NCBI RefSeq assembly: GCF_003576645.1 | Contig: NC_044917.1 | Coordinates: 7,908,165 to 7,972,164 of the forward strand | Source: Ipomoea triloba | Lineage: Eukaryota; Streptophyta; Magnoliopsida; Solanales; Convolvulaceae | DNA length: 64,000 bases | Direction: 5' to 3' | In this document: positions 49,232 through 60,884 of the stretch, piece after piece | Position numbering within the stretch: position 1 is the first letter of the stretch | Layout of the letters: the number at the start of each line of letters is the position of its first letter | Program-made: the position numbers and the translations under genes | Notes under the pieces: generated by a model | Told to the model about the DNA's origin: nothing | The model's database searches: none | What the model saw: the letters and a program-made list of their open reading frames with translations, nothing else

Positions 49232-49755
49232 GGTCCTGTTTGGTAAATTATCAGCCTATCAGCCAATTTTGACTTATTTGACCGCTATTAATTGTTTGGT
49301 TAATAAGCTTTTTGTAATTTCAAAATGCTAAAATTTAAAAGTCTACTCAAATCAGCCTTTTCAATTAGCTTTTTGAAAAAAAAAATTATACCAAACAGCT
49401 ATCAACTAACAGCTAATTTATCAAACAACTTTCTACAATCAGCCAATATTATCAACAAATCATACCTTCTAACCCAAACAGCCAACCCAATCAGCCAACA
49501 ACCATTTACCAAACAGGGCCTATTAATTGTTTGGTTAATAAGTTTTTTGTAACTCCAAAATACTAAAATTCAAAAGGCTACTCAAAGCAGCATTTTCAAT
49601 TAGCTTTTTAAGAAAAAAAATTATACTAAACAGCAATCAGCTAACAGCTAATCTATCAAACAACTTTTTACAATCAGCTAATGTTATTAACAAATCATAC
49701 ATTCTAACCCAAACAGCCAACCCAATCAGTCAACGGCCATTTACCAAACAGGGCC
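49232..49755. repeat. hAT-like MITE with partially duplicated right part
   Basis: Left end GGTCCTGTTTGGTAAAT. An inverted end, ATTTACCAAACAGGGCC, occurs twice (ending 49520 and 49755) because a block of about 236 bp (49285-49520) is repeated at 49521-49755 with about a dozen differences. The family resembles GGCCCTGTTTGGTAA-type hAT MITEs. A clean 8-bp target duplication was not found. Confidence 0.55.
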
Positions 49756-50063
49756 AATATAATTAATAATTTTGGTTTGCAAAATTTATAGTTTTAGTTC
49801 TCTAATTATGTGTAAACGGTTCATTTGATCTCTTACTTATATGCATTTAATTCATACAATGTTGTGACTGAGCTAGTCCTCAAGGCACTAGAAACATTAA
49901 TATTAATTTTAACTATTACCTACATACTTACAATATTACTCTTAATTTTTAAGGTTATTATTTTGTTTAATTTGTAAATTTGAACTATCCTTTTCTATAA
50001 TACAATTAATTTGTAATTTAGAGTGTGTAGGTAAAAACGTCTTTAAAAAGTTGATACACAATT

Positions 50064-50103
<40 letters not shown>

Positions 50104-51837
50104 GCATATAATTTTAGAATCGAACATGATTTTCTGGTGCAAAAATCATAATTTACCCACTTAATCACCATTTTCAAAGTAACGATAAATCATTTTAAAG
50201 TATTTTGTCAATTACACAAAGTAGTAGTAGTATGTTGTAAGATTTTCATTATTCACCTTAGAATAATTCTTTTTTTTTTTTATTTAATGTAAGCTACTGG
50301 ATGTAGTTTATGTTTGTCATTGATGTATATTTGTGACCCAGCTACAAAACTGATTGGAGACAATCTGTATGATAATAATGTAACTTTTGAATTGTTTTCT
50401 TTTGTTGGTATGGATCTAAAAAAATGGCTTAATTAATTAAGAATAGTAATAAAGTCGAACATATTTTGTCTAATATATTAATTAAAATTAAATCTGCACG
50501 TGAGTACGTGAAGTGTAATATATATCTTATTTTTATTTTTATTAATTTAATTTTGTTTGACTACATCCCTGATTAAGTTAGAGATCCGCATCATTTTATC
50601 CACATTTCATGAATGTATAATATACCTCTTAAAAGTGATAAATGTAACATTTTTGTGTCTTATTAGTTTATTTTGTTATAAGATTTTTCGTATTAATATT
50701 TTAATAACTTGACCTAATTATTATGTGATTTATGAGTTTTATACAAAAATTGATTTTATTCAATGCATAAATTAAAATAGTGACTACCATCTACAGATTT
50801 TTTATTACTAAAAAAGAAATATTACACCGTATATTCTAAACAAGCAAACGATTACCTATAATGATTTTTTATATAATATTAAATTTTGGAGCACATAAAA
50901 TGAAGAGACACTTCCTTACAATTCAAGATATTTAAACATTTGTGTGGAACATGTGTAGGACCATTATTAAGGTGAAAAAGTTTGGTTAGTTGCAGTAGTT
51001 TAATATTTTAGTGTTGGTACAAGATGATGATGTCTTGTACGTTAAATAATCAAATATTCCGTATCATATATTCTCTTTGGAAATTGTGGCGTATCGTATA
51101 TTTAATTACGATATACATTCCATATTTTCATTGACAAAATGTGGAATCATAACATCCGCATCCCAAATTGTAAATATTAACTTTTTTTTAATGCTACTGA
51201 TATGATCTTTCATATGATCGAGTCACTATATGTTATCTGAGCATAAGGTGCTTGACCAGTAAAAATATTAACTATTTGTGACTCTGTCTTAAAAAAAAAA
51301 TTAAAAAGAAAGAGAGAGAAACAAAGCATACTCACCTAGAAAAAGAAAAACCATCAAAAATTGTATAGAAAAATCCACCGACATTGTATAAAAAGAATAT
51401 TTAATGTCAAGTAATAAAATCATCGTCTTGTAAGTTGTACGGTTTGATAAATATTTTGGTTAGTATTTTATTTACAAAAAATATTCATTTAATGTTATCA
51501 TGTATGTGTTTATATTTACTGTTGTAATTATTCGTCCAAGGATTCTCCGAGGTTGTAATTCATTTTGGCGATACCCCGCCGACAATGTTTAGTATAGTAT
51601 CTGGATGTGGACTGGAAAATTATACATTAAAAAAAAAAAAAGAAGCAGAAACAGTTAAAGGGTCTTCTGTTGAGGGAGCAAATTGCAGAAGCAATCAATA
51701 GCGGTGGGTGGGTCATCCAATCCTTATTTCTTCTTCTTCTTCTTCCCAGCTCATTGATTTCAACTGAAAGCAAAAACAAAAAAACACAAAAATCCAGTCT
51801 TGGAACTCAAATTCTGTTTCTTGTGCTGAGAGCAGAA
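49756..51837. other. Intergenic region and promoter of the GT31 gene
   Basis: AT-rich, with an (ATA)n run at 50065-50103. The last ~200 bp are CT-rich (CTTCTTCTTCTTCTTC at 51730-51745) and probably the untranslated leader. No other gene is seen. A SINE-like piece is near 51186-51270. Confidence 0.4.
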
Positions 51838-51852
51838 ATGGGTGGTGCTTGA
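51838..51852 (+). other. Short upstream open reading frame (4 codons)
   Basis: ATG GGT GGT GCT TGA lies 43 bp before the chosen start of the GT31 gene, if the leader begins further upstream. It could mildly reduce translation of the main frame, by inference only. Confidence 0.3.
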
Positions 51853-51894
51853 ATTCTCTACTGCGGATTGATTTTAAGCAAGAAGAGGAGCAAA

Positions 51895-54800
51895 ATGGGG
51901 TGGAAATCCAGAGGATCAGACTCCACCTCTAAAAGTTTTGTTTCCAGAAAATTAACAATCTTGCTTTGCATTGGATGCTTCTGTGTCGGGATGCTCTTTA
52001 CTGGCAGGTTAGTTGTTTCTAGCTCTTCAGGTTTTGTCTTGCAGAAATGAAGTGTTAGTTATGCAGAATTATGTTGCAGACATAGCCATAATCATACCTT
52101 GCAGATTTTAGGATATTATAAGATGATGATGATAGCACATTTTGTTTTTTAGGTTCTTACTATGTTTCAATAATGCATAATCACATTAAGTATTTTGGCC
52201 ATGTCACAAGTAATTCAATTAATTTCTGGGTGATAAATTATGGGCGAGGATGCAGGATCGAGCCTAATAGGCTACTGAGGTACCTTTTCGCACTGGTTCA
52301 GCCCAATTAAAGGGCAAAATGCTGGCCAGATTGATTTTTTCATACAAGAGGGTGTTTGAACTCTCGACCTATTTTATTGGACAAGAGTACATGGCCACTC
52401 AGGCCAACCAAGCTGGTTTGGATTCATAGCTAGTTAGCTTCAATTCTCCTATGTAGCTTATAGAGTGGCTTTGTATATGCATGCCTTGTTAATTGTGTAT
52501 TATGGTGATAGAATGTGGGCAGTGCCAGAACCTAAGGGCATGTCAAGGCCAAAGCAGATTGAGGATGGAGATATAAAGTTAGCTTCAGAAGGCTGTGATC
52601 CTAGAATTGTGAGTACCTATATAAGTTTTAAGAAATTTGTACAGTGTAGCATTGATATGGGAGAGTTTTTCCATCTTTTCTTTCTTCCCTCGAAAGAATC
52701 TCGGTATAGAGGTTCACTAATGTTTTCTTTTGTCTCAATTGGTAGAAGGATGTACGAACTGAACTCAGATACACTATTGGGGATGTTTCAAACACAAAAC
52801 ACGCTATACGGTATGTTGCTTGTGCAGTTGTGCCTGTTGTGTATATATGTAATGAATGTTTGTTTTGATTTAAATATGTATTGAAATACCAAATCGAAAT
52901 CGGGACTGTCTTTAAAAATGCAGAACTCTGGATAAAACTATATCTAATTTAGAGATGGAGTTAGCAGCAGCAAGGACTTTGCAGGATTCTATACTTAGCG
53001 GCTCTCCCATATCCGAAGACTTGAAGATTCCAGAATTGACCAAGAAAAGGAAATACGTAATGGTTGTAGGCATAAATACTGCGTTTAGCAGCCGCAAGAG
53101 AAGAGATTCTATTCGTAATACTTGGATGCCTCAAGGTTGTCGAGTCGTTTATATCTCTTCTCTGTGTCTGTGTTGATATATCAATACACTGTTTATCTGT
53201 TTGTTTTGGGATAATTGATTCTTGACTTGTTGCTAAACAGGGGATAAACGAAAAAAGCTCGAGGAGGAAAAGGGCATTGTAGTTCGCTTTGTTATAGGAC
53301 ACGGGTGAGTGTTAACTGTACATAATTCTGGCCTAGAATTTTACGTTTAATCTTATGAACTATTAGCAGATGCCAAATTGTTTCTGCACTCTTTCACTGA
53401 TCATCTTATGTGATCTCGCAATCACCAGTGCTACTGCGGGTGGCATTCTTGATAGAGCAATTGAAGCAGAAGATAAGAAACACGGAGATTTCTTGAGACT
53501 GGTAATGCGAATCCTTACACAGTAATATCTATGAAGAAATATGAAATCTATTCCACACATGTTCTTTTTTTACCTAATTAGGATAGGATATAATCCTTCC
53601 ACAAGTTTGGCTTGTTATCCTATCCTCTGATCCTCACACGTTAATGCAATGTCACCAGGAACATGTTGAGGGATACCTCGAGCTATCTGGTAAGACAAAG
53701 ACCTATTTCGCTACGGCTGTTACTCTATGGGATGCAGATTTCTATGTGAAAGTTGACGACGATGTGCACGTAAATTTAGGTAAGAATGTAAAAAAAAAAA
53801 ATATGTAACTAGCGTTTCTCCTTGTGCACGCTCGTATTCTTATATTCGTTAAAACTACATTGCATGCTTCCTTGTCTTGTGTGTTGGAAATTGAACTTTA
53901 ACTCATGGTGCGACACACCTGAATGCAACTTCAGGGACACTCGGAACAACTTTGGCTAGACATCGTTCAAAACCCCGAGTTTATATTGGATGCATGAAAT
54001 CTGGTCCTGTCCTTGCTCAGAAGTAAGCAGAAAACGTACTCCAATAATATCTAAATGTGTTACGTTTATTTACTTTTGTCCAGTCATCGTCGTCTTTTGT
54101 CTTACCAATTTATCTTAGTTTGTTTTTTGACTTGCAGGGGAGTGAGATACTATGAGCCCGAGCACTGGAAATTCGGCGAGGGAGGGAACAAGTATTTCCG
54201 TCATGCAACTGGGCAGCTATATGCCATTTCAAAGGATTTAGCTACCTACATTTCAATAAACGAGTAAGCATTTGTTTCTCGATCTTTATGGACTTCAATA
54301 GTATTGTTCCCTTGCTTGAGTATATGTATTCGCTTATTCTGTTGAATCTAATTTTATCTTAGGAATGTACTACATAAATATGTTAATGAAGATGTTGCTC
54401 TGGGATCTTGGCTCATTGGACTGGATGTAGAACACATCCACGACCGCCAATGGTGCTGTGGAACCCCGCCCGGTAATATTTCACTATAACTTTTCTCCAA
54501 AATATTACTCCCCCGTCCCATTTTATGTGTCTGGCTCGGTTAACAATGCTTGACTAAAGTTATTTTTAATTTAATTTTTTAAAGAAAATAAACAAATAAG
54601 AAAAAGTTGATTTGACCAATGAATAGTAAATAGGACAGATAAAATGGGACAGAGGGACTACTATTCTCTCAAGCCATTCTTAGGATTATTAGTTTGGCGT
54701 AAGCTGTGAAACCTAATGTCAGAATTTCAAGCCTTTACCTGATAGAACTCGAGTCTTTACCTTATTACATGTACCAACAGCATTAGGGGAAGTACTCATC

Positions 54801-54980
54801 CCGATTCACTTGATCTCGATTTTGGGTGCAGACTGTGAATGGAAGGCTCAGGCGGGCAACATATGTGTTGCTTCCTTTGATTGGAGATGCAGTGGGATTT
54901 GCGGGTCGGTGGAAAGGATCAAGGAGGTTCACCGACGGTGTGGGGAAGGCGAGAAAGAGTTGTGGAATGCCATGGTCTGA
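51895..54980 (+). CDS. Beta-1,3-galactosyltransferase, GT31 family (B3GALT-type), 11 exons
   Basis: Golgi type II membrane glycosyltransferase, probably adding beta-1,3-galactose to N-glycans or arabinogalactan proteins. Exons: 51895-52007, 52512-52608, 52746-52810, 52924-53135, 53241-53304, 53429-53501, 53659-53779, 53935-54022, 54138-54263, 54363-54472, 54832-54980. All phases fit, giving about 405 aa, close to the Arabidopsis probable B3GALT2/3/4 proteins (about 400-410). Visible: signal anchor at about 20-37 ([16 protein letters not shown]), the DUF4094-like stem ([17 protein letters not shown]), [42 protein letters not shown], the metal-binding DDD (241-243, in KVDDDVHV), [27 protein letters not shown], and a Cys-rich tail ([17 protein letters not shown]). 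The first ATG of the frame is at 51895. The last exon and intron 10 are caught in the inverted/direct repeat at 54445-58699. Confidence 0.93.
52215..52425 (-). mobile_element. tRNA-derived SINE in intron 1 of the GT31 gene
   Basis: On the minus strand the head reads GGTTGGCCTGAGTGGCC (A box TGGCCTGAGTGG), followed about 35 bases later by GAGAGTTCAAACACC (B box). The ends are approximate, with no clear target duplication. Confidence 0.55.
54508..54658. mobile_element. Stowaway-like MITE in intron 10 of the GT31 gene (151 bp)
   Basis: Starts CTCCCCCGTCCCATTTTATG and ends AAAATGGGACAGAGGGAC, with TA on each side (54506-54507 and 54659-54660). Copies at 57067-57217 (inverted) and 57345-57495 arise from the larger repeat. 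Confidence 0.8.
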
Positions 54981-55862
54981 CCAAACCTCTAGAGGTGTTG
55001 GCTGGCAAGCTAAGATTGCAGATTGTGATCTGCGGATATGATTGTTTCTTCATTCCTTGATTTTTCTGAAATATCAATCTATAGGATATGTACTTATTAT
55101 GTGCTTACCTTACCCTCAAGAAAGAGAGAGGTTGCTGTGGATGTGGATCTAATCCATTTTAGGAGAGGAGAAAGATCATTGAAGCAGCCAGTAGAGATGC
55201 AAATGTCAAATATCATTGCTTTTAGATCTTTAGGAAACAAAATTTATTACTTTGTATGTCTCTGAATATAGTGGAGAGTGAAATTTGTAATGAGTATTGT
55301 TGAGTATATATAATATATACACATAAATGTGTATTCAAGTATCATCTTAGATTTTTAGTTGAGATGGAGCACGTGTTTCAATTTTGATATCAGAGTCAAT
55401 GTCATGTCAAAGGTCATGGGTATAATATATAAACATCAGTTTAGATTTTTAGTTGAGATGGAACACATGCTTCAGTGACTGATTTTTAGTTGAGATGGAA
55501 CACATGCTTCAATTAGTATATGTAGAGTAGCTGTAGCTTGCTGCCATTGCCTTATTGTAGTTTCACTAGCAATTTTCCTACATGCTATATTTCTCACTTC
55601 ATTTTTTTTTGATTCATTTCCATTTTTGGTCCTACTGTTATTAGGGCATTGCCAATTTTAATCCACTTCATTAATTTTTGTCACATTGCGGCCAGTCTTA
55701 TTTAGTCCTTATCACTTTTAGTCCACCGTTAAAATTTTCGTCAAATGACCGTCCTAAACATGGGTATTTTTGGCCTTTTCATGCTTTAGTCATCTCCTTG
55801 ACCCTTTGCAGTGGTTTTCCTTACACATTTTTATCCAATAAAGAGGTCCGGCGAAAGCCAAT

Positions 55863-57280
55863 ATTGGCTTTCGCCGGACCTCTTTATTGGATAAAAATGT
55901 GTAAGGAAAACCACTGCAAAGGGTCAAGGAGATGACTAAAGCATGAAAAGGCCAAAAATACCCATGTTTAGGACGGTCATTTGACGAAAATTTTAACGGT
56001 GGACTAAAAGTGATAAGGACTAAATAAGACTGGCCGCAATGTGACAAAAATTAATGAAGTGGATTAAAATTGGCAATGCCCTAATAACAGTAGGACCAAA
56101 AATGGAAATGAATCAAAAAAAAATGAAGTGAGAAATATAGCATGTAGGAAAATTGCTAGTGAAACTACAATAAGGCAATGGCAGCAAGCTACAGCTACTC
56201 TACATATACTAATTGAAGCATGTGTTCCATCTCAACTAAAAATCAGTCACTGAAGCATGTGTTCCATCTCAACTAAAAATCTAAACTGATGTTTATATAT
56301 TATACCCATGACCTTTGACATGACATTGACTCTGATATCAAAATTGAAACACGTGCTCCATCTCAACTAAAAATCTAAGATGATACTTGAATACACATTT
56401 ATGTGTATATATTATATATACTCAACAATACTCATTACAAATTTCACTCTCCACTATATTCAGAGACATACAAAGTAATAAATTTTGTTTCCTAAAGATC
56501 TAAAAGCAATGATATTTGACATTTGCATCTCTACTGGCTGCTTCAATGATCTTTCTCCTCTCCTAAAATGGATTAGATCCACATCCACAGCAACCTCTCT
56601 CTTTCTTGAGGGTAAGGTAAGCACATAATAAGTACATATCCTATAGATTGATATTTCAGAAAAATCAAGGAATGAAGAAACAATCATATCCGCAGATCAC
56701 AATCTGCAATCTTAGCTTGCCAGCCAACACCTCTAGAGGTTTGGTCAGACCATGGCATTCCACAACTCTTTCTCGCCTTCCCCACACCGTCGGTGAACCT
56801 CCTTGATCCTTTCCACCGACCCGCAAATCCCACTGCATCTCCAATCAAAGGAAGCAACACATATGTTGCCCGCCTGAGCCTTCCATTCACAGTCTGCACC
56901 CAAAATCGAGATCAAGTGAATCGGGATGAGTACTTCCCCTAATGCTGTTGGTACATGTAATAAGGTAAAGACTCGAGTTCTATCAGGTAAAGGCTTGAAA
57001 TTCTGACATTAGGTTTCACAGCTTACGCCAAACTAATAATCCTAAGAATGGCTTGAGAGAATAGTAGTCCCTCTGTCCCATTTTATCTGTCCTATTTACT
57101 ATTCATTGGTCAAATCAACTTTTTCTTATTTGTTTATTTTCTTTAAAAAATTAAATTAAAAATAACTTTAGTCAAGCATTGTTAACCGAGCCAGACACAT
57201 AAAATGGGACGGGGGAGTAATATTTTGGAGAAAAGTTATAGTGAAATATTACCGGGCGGGGTTCCACAGCACCATTGGCG
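55863..57280 (-). repeat. Exact inverted copy of 54445-55862
   Basis: Position p here equals the complement of position 111725 minus p. The match appears perfect over 1,418 bp from the palindrome centre (55862/55863) to the N at 57281. It includes an inverted GT31 last exon (56745-56893). This is most likely an assembly fold-back and not genomic. Confidence 0.85.
56745..56893 (-). pseudogene. Orphan inverted copy of GT31 exon 11
   Basis: Encodes the same 48 residues and stop as 54832-54980, but no upstream exons accompany it except 28 bp of exon 10 at 57253-57280. It is probably an assembly duplicate. Confidence 0.8.
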
Positions 57281-57281
57281 N

Positions 57282-58699
57282 CGCCAATGGTGCTGTGGAA
57301 CCCCGCCCGGTAATATTTCACTATAACTTTTCTCCAAAATATTACTCCCCCGTCCCATTTTATGTGTCTGGCTCGGTTAACAATGCTTGACTAAAGTTAT
57401 TTTTAATTTAATTTTTTAAAGAAAATAAACAAATAAGAAAAAGTTGATTTGACCAATGAATAGTAAATAGGACAGATAAAATGGGACAGAGGGACTACTA
57501 TTCTCTCAAGCCATTCTTAGGATTATTAGTTTGGCGTAAGCTGTGAAACCTAATGTCAGAATTTCAAGCCTTTACCTGATAGAACTCGAGTCTTTACCTT
57601 ATTACATGTACCAACAGCATTAGGGGAAGTACTCATCCCGATTCACTTGATCTCGATTTTGGGTGCAGACTGTGAATGGAAGGCTCAGGCGGGCAACATA
57701 TGTGTTGCTTCCTTTGATTGGAGATGCAGTGGGATTTGCGGGTCGGTGGAAAGGATCAAGGAGGTTCACCGACGGTGTGGGGAAGGCGAGAAAGAGTTGT
57801 GGAATGCCATGGTCTGACCAAACCTCTAGAGGTGTTGGCTGGCAAGCTAAGATTGCAGATTGTGATCTGCGGATATGATTGTTTCTTCATTCCTTGATTT
57901 TTCTGAAATATCAATCTATAGGATATGTACTTATTATGTGCTTACCTTACCCTCAAGAAAGAGAGAGGTTGCTGTGGATGTGGATCTAATCCATTTTAGG
58001 AGAGGAGAAAGATCATTGAAGCAGCCAGTAGAGATGCAAATGTCAAATATCATTGCTTTTAGATCTTTAGGAAACAAAATTTATTACTTTGTATGTCTCT
58101 GAATATAGTGGAGAGTGAAATTTGTAATGAGTATTGTTGAGTATATATAATATATACACATAAATGTGTATTCAAGTATCATCTTAGATTTTTAGTTGAG
58201 ATGGAGCACGTGTTTCAATTTTGATATCAGAGTCAATGTCATGTCAAAGGTCATGGGTATAATATATAAACATCAGTTTAGATTTTTAGTTGAGATGGAA
58301 CACATGCTTCAGTGACTGATTTTTAGTTGAGATGGAACACATGCTTCAATTAGTATATGTAGAGTAGCTGTAGCTTGCTGCCATTGCCTTATTGTAGTTT
58401 CACTAGCAATTTTCCTACATGCTATATTTCTCACTTCATTTTTTTTTGATTCATTTCCATTTTTGGTCCTACTGTTATTAGGGCATTGCCAATTTTAATC
58501 CACTTCATTAATTTTTGTCACATTGCGGCCAGTCTTATTTAGTCCTTATCACTTTTAGTCCACCGTTAAAATTTTCGTCAAATGACCGTCCTAAACATGG
58601 GTATTTTTGGCCTTTTCATGCTTTAGTCATCTCCTTGACCCTTTGCAGTGGTTTTCCTTACACATTTTTATCCAATAAAGAGGTCCGGCGAAAGCCAAT
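57282..58699 (+). repeat. Exact direct copy of 54445-55862
   Basis: Offset 2,837 from the original. It starts right after the N and runs through the palindrome centre at 58699/58700, beyond which the genuine, slightly diverged right arm and unique sequence follow. It includes a direct copy of the GT31 last exon (57669-57817). Confidence 0.85.
57669..57817 (+). pseudogene. Orphan direct copy of GT31 exon 11
   Basis: Identical to 54832-54980, preceded only by 28 bp of exon 10 (57282-57309). It is probably an assembly duplicate. Confidence 0.8.
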
Positions 58700-58948
58700 A
58701 TTGGCTTTCGCCGGACCTCTTTATTGGATAAAAATGTGTAAGGAAAACCACTGCAAAGGGTCAAGGAGATGACTAAAGCATGAAAAGGCCAAAAATACCC
58801 ATGTTTAGGACGGTCATTTGACGAAAATTTTAACGGTGGACTAAAAGTGATAAGGACTAAATAAGACTGGCCGCAATGTGACAAAAATTAATGAAGTGGA
58901 CTAAAATTGGCAATGCCCCAATAACAATAGGACCCGAAATGGAAATGA
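58451..58948. mobile_element. Fold-back (long inverted repeat) element, arms ~249 bp
   Basis: The arms run from TCATTTCCATTTTTGGTCC to the centre AGCCAATATTGGCT and back to GGAAATGA. The inner ~196 bp of each arm pair perfectly and the outer ~50 bp carry several mismatches, as expected for a real aged element. The left arm is also present at 55614-55862. No spacer and no coding sequence. Class unknown. Confidence 0.75.
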
Positions 58949-59234
58949 CTCTTTTTTTATTTTTTTTAATCTTTCTTATGTCTGAAACTTCATTTTTTTT
59001 CCTACAAGGTTGAGCGTATAGTAGCACTAACTGTACACTTTAACAATTTCTATTTTAACATATAGCTATTTTCTTTTTCAAAACTTAAAGAGATCCAACA
59101 TATGGCGCATGCGTGGTCAACACACTCACATTTCTTTCTGTTTTTTCAAAAAAAAAAAAAAATTACATTAGCCATCACAATTTACGTCAAATTAATCTTA
59201 AACTACTATAGCCTCTAGTCCCTTAAAATATGTT
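58949..59234. other. Intergenic DNA right of the fold-back element
   Basis: Unique-looking AT-rich DNA; nothing recognised. Confidence 0.35.
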
Positions 59235-59369
59235 TTTTTAAGTATTACTGACTCTGTTATAATGTAGTATATGTTCATAACTACTTTCTCAACTTACTGA
59301 AGCACAAAGAGTCCATGTGGGAGTGTAAACCGGGATACCGGTGCCACTAAACCACAAGGTATTTGGCTA
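59235..59369 (-). mobile_element. Full-length tRNA-derived SINE (135 bp)
   Basis: Flanked by CTTAAAATATGTT at 59222-59234 and 59370-59382, an exact 13-bp target duplication. On the minus strand the head has TGGTTTAGTGG (A box) and GGTTTACACTCCC (B box), and the tail ends in A-rich sequence. Truncated relatives lie near 6366, 7555 and 38795. Confidence 0.75.
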
Positions 59370-59382
59370 CTTAAAATATGTT

Positions 59383-59622
59383 GAAAGAGGTAAATTGCAA
59401 AAGTGGCCATGTCATTCGTTTCGTTTTGTTCCTGCCTGGCTTATACACAGCCCAGATCTGACTCTCTGAATATACCTGCCTGGCTAGTGGGCTTAGTGGC
59501 TAATACACAGTCCTCTGACTCTCTGAATGGGTTCCTGCGTGGCTAATACACAGCCCATGTTCCTGCCTGGCTAGTGGGCTTAGTTTGACTCGGTGGAGAG
59601 GAGAGGAGGGAAAAAAGAAGTG
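59383..59622. repeat. Short direct repeats just before tRNA-Ser
   Basis: Units containing GTTCCTGCCTGGCT, AATACACAGCCC and CTGACTCTCTGAAT recur three or four times at 59427-59580 in varied order. Their origin is unknown. Confidence 0.6.
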
Positions 59623-59704
59623 CGTGGACGGCAGGATTCGAACCTGCGCGGGCAGAGCCCACATGATTTCTAGTCATGCCCGATAACCACTCCGGCACGT
59701 CCAC
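59623..59704 (-). tRNA. tRNA-Ser (anticodon AGA)
   Basis: An 82-nt class II tRNA on the minus strand. The acceptor stem GTGGACG/CGTCCAC is perfect and followed by discriminator G. The anticodon loop CTAGAAA carries AGA. The long variable arm is GTGGGCTCTGCCCGC, and the T arm contains GGTTCGAATCC. No intron. Confidence 0.95.
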
Positions 59705-60029
59705 ACGCTGTTATATTTTCAAAACATTAATAATAAAAAGCTTGTGAATGTTTTTTTGATCAAACATGGGAAGGTGTTAACCGAAGGTTGAAAACAAACG
59801 GATTAAGGTTGAGAGCAACCTAAGTTGGTTTTAAGTATTTTTTGATATACTTTTGCTCCTTATAATCTTCCTAGTTTTATATAAGGTCCGTTCAGAAACA
59901 CAACATATATTTTTACGCACGGTGATTTTAAACTTTTACAACAGATTGAGGACATTACCATCAATTCTTTTAAGTTCCATATAATCTTAGGGTATGTTGG
60001 TCCACATATCGTTGCGTGGATCATGATTG

Positions 60030-60520
60030 TCGAATGAAACTGTAGTAGAATTAAAATGATACTTTAGTGTTATTTTCATGAAATTAGTATGTGCGGAAAA
60101 ATGAAACTAAAAAAACAGAGCACATTATTGTCAGATGAAATTCTAGTATATTTAAAATTATGCTTTAGTATTGCTATAATTAAACTAGTGTGCATGAAAA
60201 ATGAAACTAAAATCCAAAGCCATACAATAACATATATTGTCAAATGACATGAAGTGCAATTAGAATAATACGGTATGTTACTATAATTAAACTAGTGTGT
60301 GTAGAAAATGAAAAAAAAAATAGAGTTCAAGCAAAATATATATTATCATTTATCAAACAAATTTATTGTAGAATTAAAATAATGTTTTAATATTGCTATA
60401 ATGAAACTGCTGTGAAGAACAAAAAAAAAACTGTTGTGAAGAACAAATGAAACCAAAAAAAAAAAAAAACACAATAATATTGTCAAATGAAATAGAAGTG
60501 TAATTAAAATGATGCATCAC
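60030..60520. repeat. Degenerate tandem repeat of ~110-120 bp
   Basis: About four or five diverged units share ATTGTCAAATGAAAT, TAGAATTAAAATGATG, TTTAGTATTGCTATAAT and GAAACTAGTGTG words. The left border near 60000 has GGTCCACATATCGTTGCGTGGATCATGATT, recalling the inner ends of MITE copy F. It may be a decayed relative with a minisatellite core. Confidence 0.5.
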
Positions 60521-60793
60521 TTCATGATAGAGACCATAATACAAAGTAAAATTTGACATGTATAAACAAATACTATAGTGTAACAGAGTAAATTTTATTA
60601 AAAAAAAAAAACAAAAACAAAAAACAAAAAACAAACCAAAAATAAAAAATAAAAAAAATAAAACAAAACAAATAAAGGCGCTAATCAACAACTCTGTGTC
60701 ACACACAACTTGGTGCTTGGTAGTGCCCTCAGTCTTCTTCGTTACTATCCCCAGTATTCTTCCCATTTCCTTTTGTTTTTCTTTTCACCGAAG
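60521..60793. other. A-rich stretch and ATG8 promoter region
   Basis: 60599-60678 is an A-rich simple sequence with interspersed C, and the following ~115 bp are C/T-rich and typical of a plant promoter-leader. A TATA box is not obvious. Confidence 0.35.
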
Positions 60794-60802
60794 AAACCCT
60801 AA
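60794..60802 (+). promoter_or_regulatory. Telo-box-like AAACCCTAA near the ATG8 start
   Basis: AAACCCTAA lies 46 bp before the ATG. Such boxes are common near transcription starts of plant genes active in growing cells. Function here is not shown. Confidence 0.35.
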
Positions 60803-60847
60803 TTCTTCTTCAATCTTTGCAGTTTTTGAAATCATCCACTCATCGCC

Positions 60848-60884
60848 ATGACAAAGAGCTCCTTCAAGTTGGAACACCCCCTTG
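60848..60884 (+). CDS. ATG8: ATG8 autophagy protein, first coding exon only (partial)
   Basis: ATG at 60848 opens MTKSSFKLEHPL, followed by one base and a donor (CTTG/GTATGATC). This is the conserved N-terminus of plant ATG8 (compare MAKSSFK...HPLE). Plant ATG8 genes commonly split the coding sequence at a similar early point. ATG8 is the ubiquitin-like protein conjugated to phosphatidylethanolamine on autophagosomes. The remaining exons, which should begin with the RIREKYPDRIPV region, are not found before 61541. Beyond that an antisense Copia element fills the rest of the window, so the next exon is either beyond 64000 or lost. The call rests on 12 residues plus splice context. Confidence 0.65.

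Noticed and set aside
51670..51852. 60-aa frame upstream of the GT31 gene
   Set aside because: It starts with TTG rather than ATG and lies in the CT-rich leader; only the 4-codon ATG frame at 51838 is worth noting.
55678..56047. Overlapping identical 85-aa frames on both strands (also 58515-58884)
   Set aside because: They are mirror images across the palindrome centre, an automatic result of the fold-back sequence.
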